From Isoetes taiwanensis (Eukaryota; Streptophyta; Lycopodiopsida; Isoetales; Isoetaceae), in assembly GCA_021234155.1 (NCBI GenBank), contig JAJEKV010000235.1, positions 124,001 through 188,000 on the forward strand: a stretch of DNA of 64,000 nt, written 5' to 3'. Position 1 is the stretch's first letter; every line of letters begins with the position of its first letter. Position numbers and translations under genes: made by a program. Shown one piece after another: positions 61,449-64,000 of this stretch. The notes beneath the pieces were generated by a model. That model saw nothing but the letters and a program-made list of their open reading frames with translations. It was not told where the DNA came from and made no database searches.

Positions 61449-63962
61449 ATGGATAAAAAAAATTGTATTAGCCCTAAATTTCTTCCTTTGCTTCATTCTT
61501 TCTCATCTCTGTCGCCTGAAGATCGGTCTGCTCTTCTCTACAAGTTAAGCTCTTTCCACAAAAATCCCAAAGACTTCATTCTTTTTGGCAATTTTGCTAA
61601 TGCTGCAAGTCAAATTCAGGACATGGATCCTAAAACCTTCAAAACTCCAGTTTGGGATAACTTCTCCAAAGATCCTGACATGTGGGGTCGTGCTCCACTT
61701 CTGCACCCAACTTCTCAAATTCCTATTCCATATGGGGTCCCGAAACCTTCTGCAGAGATCCAGCCTGATGACACTTATGATGCTGCCTTGAAGGAGCTTC
61801 GACCAATCGAGGGAAGCAAGCAAAAACTATACAATAGTATTTCCCTTGATCTTCCATCTGTTCATTCCAAAATGTCCTCTCTTAGAGATACTGTTGTCCT
61901 AATTAAAGTCACAAAGAATGGCATTCAGCTTGATAAGCTATGGTCTTTTTGCCTCAACCTTCAAAAGGGTGTTCTCATTAATGCCATGTACTGGCTAAAC
62001 TTTCCATACATTATGGTGGAATGTGGTAACCAAAGAACAGCAAATTTTCTTCTCAAACTTGGATCCCTAACCTTTGAATTTCACCACTTGGCATTTTTAA
62101 AATGGGATCCGAAATTGAACTCTGAGAGCATGGACAATTTCTATGTTGCTTCTACAACACTTCAGGGACTGAATCCTATATACTGGAATGAAGAATGCTT
62201 CAAGCTTCTTTTTAACTCCATTGGTAATTATATTTGCACTGAGTATTCTCCTTTCATGTCTCCAAGAGCTTTCGTCCAGCTAGATCTATCCAAAAATATT
62301 CCAACATCTATACCTTTTTCTGATGCTCCTATCTATTTCTGAGATGGGCTGGCTTACCTCCTCAATGCCAGAATTGTTTGAAAAGACATTTTTGGTACAA
62401 TGATTGTAATCCAAAACATACAAATATGGAAACTCAGCCTCAACAGAATATGGAGAAAGCACTAAATTGTGATAATGATAATAAGCTTAAGGGTTCACAC
62501 AGACCAGACAAGTCAGCCAACTCAACATTGACTAATCTCGAAGTCAAATCTGGTCAAGGTCATCAGTGGAACAGAGTCAATGGAAGTACAAGAAGAATTA
62601 GGAATAACCAACTTAAAAGATTGGGAACTGCTTCTCACATGATGGACACTTCTGACCAACTATTCCATCATCAAAAGAAAAATTTTGATCCTAGCAATCA
62701 GTCAGGGATTAAAGTTTTACAAAATTATGAAAGGAACAGAGATAAGGGGAAGGCTCATATGCAAATCAATGAGTCAAACACAGATAAACTTCATGTCATG
62801 CTGAATGAGGTGATTGCAGATTCTAAAGGAAGGACACACAATTTGTCTGATCATCTGACTCAGGCTAAAGTTAAGAGTGTTCCATTAATTAATAAAAGCC
62901 ATACTCTTCAGCAACCAGCCATACTTAAAGGATTGAAAATTTGTGATCAAATATTGGCAGATAATTACACAGTTGCTTCACAGGTTGGAACTAAGGAGAC
63001 ATATCCATCAACAAGGAAAGTTTTACAAATTGTCTTAGAAGATCTGCGCAAATCTTACTCAAACAAAGGCAACTCAAAAGTCATAGGTCAGGATTCTTCA
63101 CCAACAACAGAACATATCGCTGCCACTATTTTGCCACCACCACACCAATTTAACGCTGCTATTGAACAAATAAATGAGTGATCAAATAAATGAAAATGAA
63201 GACAACTCTATGGACAAGGTTCACTGCTCTAATCAATTCCAGGTACTTGCTAGCCTAAATATTGATCAAGAATTAGATAATTTATTGAGCAATAAAGCAG
63301 ATAAGCTTTGTCTGGATGATGTTCATTTACTCTCTCAACAAAATGCCATTGTCCATCCACAACCATTCTCTGACCCCTTGATTGACCTGTCTAAAATGTC
63401 CCCCCTCACACCTTGTAGCTCTTCTTCTATTTCAAAAGAAATTGCAGAGCAATTGGCAACTTTACAAGATGGTTTACTCTCAGTCTCCAACAGCAAGGAA
63501 ATGATGATTCCTAATGAGGCAACACAAGACACAATTGCAGAAGTTGAAATAGTCCAAGAAACACCTGATCAGGGTAATGATACAGTTATGGACAAATATT
63601 CAGAGGATAACTCACACTTCTCGGATGTTCCAAAATTGGATACTCCAATTGGATGCAACAATGAAGGCATTTCGGAAAGGCAAGTACCCCTCTTCTATAA
63701 CTTAAATGATTTTGATCCTAAAGAAGATGCTCTAAATTTATTTGAATTTATTCCTGGTGGATGCTCTGACAATGAATGTGACAGTGATAAAGAAAATTGG
63801 GGAAAAGAAAACTTTCTGTCTTCTAATTCAGTGGCCAAAAACACCAAGAATGAATCTAAATCTAAAAAGAAGAAGGTTCCTGCTAAGTCAAATGTCTTAT
63901 CCTATCTTCACAAAACCCCTGCAGAAAATACTAGAAGTAAAAAGAGCAGGAAACACAAATAA
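61449..63962 (+). mobile_element. LINE ORF1 (DUF4283-type, zinc knuckle), frameshifted
   Basis: Three frames in series make up one ORF1. The first (ATG at 61449, open from 61335, to 62342) has a DUF4283-like segment: GVLINAMYWLNFPYIMVE, WDPKLNSESMDN, RAFVQLDLSKNIPTSI. After a frameshift near 62340 comes a CCHC knuckle (CQNCLKRHFWYNDC). The second frame (to 63181) is Asn/Gln/Lys-rich. The third starts at an ATG overlapping the previous stop (ATGAGTGA, 63174-63181) and ends with an acidic stretch and a Lys-rich tail (ESKSKKKKVPAK; RSKKSRKHK). ORF1 of plant LINEs binds the element RNA. ORF2 would lie right of the window. The element sits beside the truncated kinase and may have cut it. Confidence 0.65.
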
Positions 63963-64000
63963 TAAAGCCCCTTAATTTATTACTGGCTTTTTGTTTCTTG

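Overview
The window is nuclear DNA of a land plant, dominated by repeats. The evidence is broken fragments of plant genes with splice sites (an LRR receptor kinase of the subfamily VIII-1 type, HMG-CoA reductase, the WD40 protein VIP3/SKI8, a dirigent-like protein) lying among plant-type Ty3/gypsy elements with an initiator-Met-tRNA primer site, hAT copies, LINEs and a Helitron. No operons or bacterial gene packing are seen. The species cannot be named. The ParB/methyltransferase-like and zinc-finger transposase-like families around 28-31 kb and 40-43 kb remind me of seedless-plant genomes, but that is recall, not proof.

Layout. 1-3.5 kb: degenerate tandem repeats and a possible minus-strand multi-exon gene. 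3.5-12 kb: two direct-oriented decayed hAT copies bracketing a broken gypsy fragment. 12-14 kb: an LTR fragment running into a broken gene for a protein with a histone H3 fold. 15-25.5 kb: a minus-strand gypsy chromovirus (copy A) whose LTR is split by a LINE and whose reverse transcriptase core is deleted, head-to-head with a truncated plus-strand copy B. 27.7-36 kb: VIP3 pieces in opposite orientations around a minus-strand gene combining a ParB-like domain with a DNA amino-methyltransferase-like domain; inverted repeats, an LTR fragment and a dirigent relic follow. 36.2-39.8 kb: a Helitron with both termini visible and captured gene pieces. 40-43 kb: a decayed transposase-like gene. 43.6-45.7 kb: LTR, then a second, much better preserved gene for the H3-fold fusion protein. 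46-55.6 kb: a 2.6-2.7 kb tandem array invaded by a third gypsy element. 55.7-59.2 kb: two adjacent LTRs of the recurring family. 59.3-60.7 kb: receptor kinase pseudogene. 61.4-64 kb: LINE ORF1.

The most interesting item is the two-member H3-fold family at 13.1-14.0 kb (+) and 44.5-45.7 kb (-). Each has a novel N-terminal domain, a charged linker, an amber codon at the corresponding place, and a near-complete histone H3 core. Each lies next to a fragment of the same LTR family. The H3 cores are much more alike than the N-terminal domains. The ParB plus methyltransferase-like gene and the Helitron with captured HMG-CoA reductase exons come next. Almost all mobile-element genes here carry frameshifts, stops or deletions, so the region looks like silent, nested, decaying repeat DNA; the H3-fold copy at 44.5-45.7 kb is the main exception.
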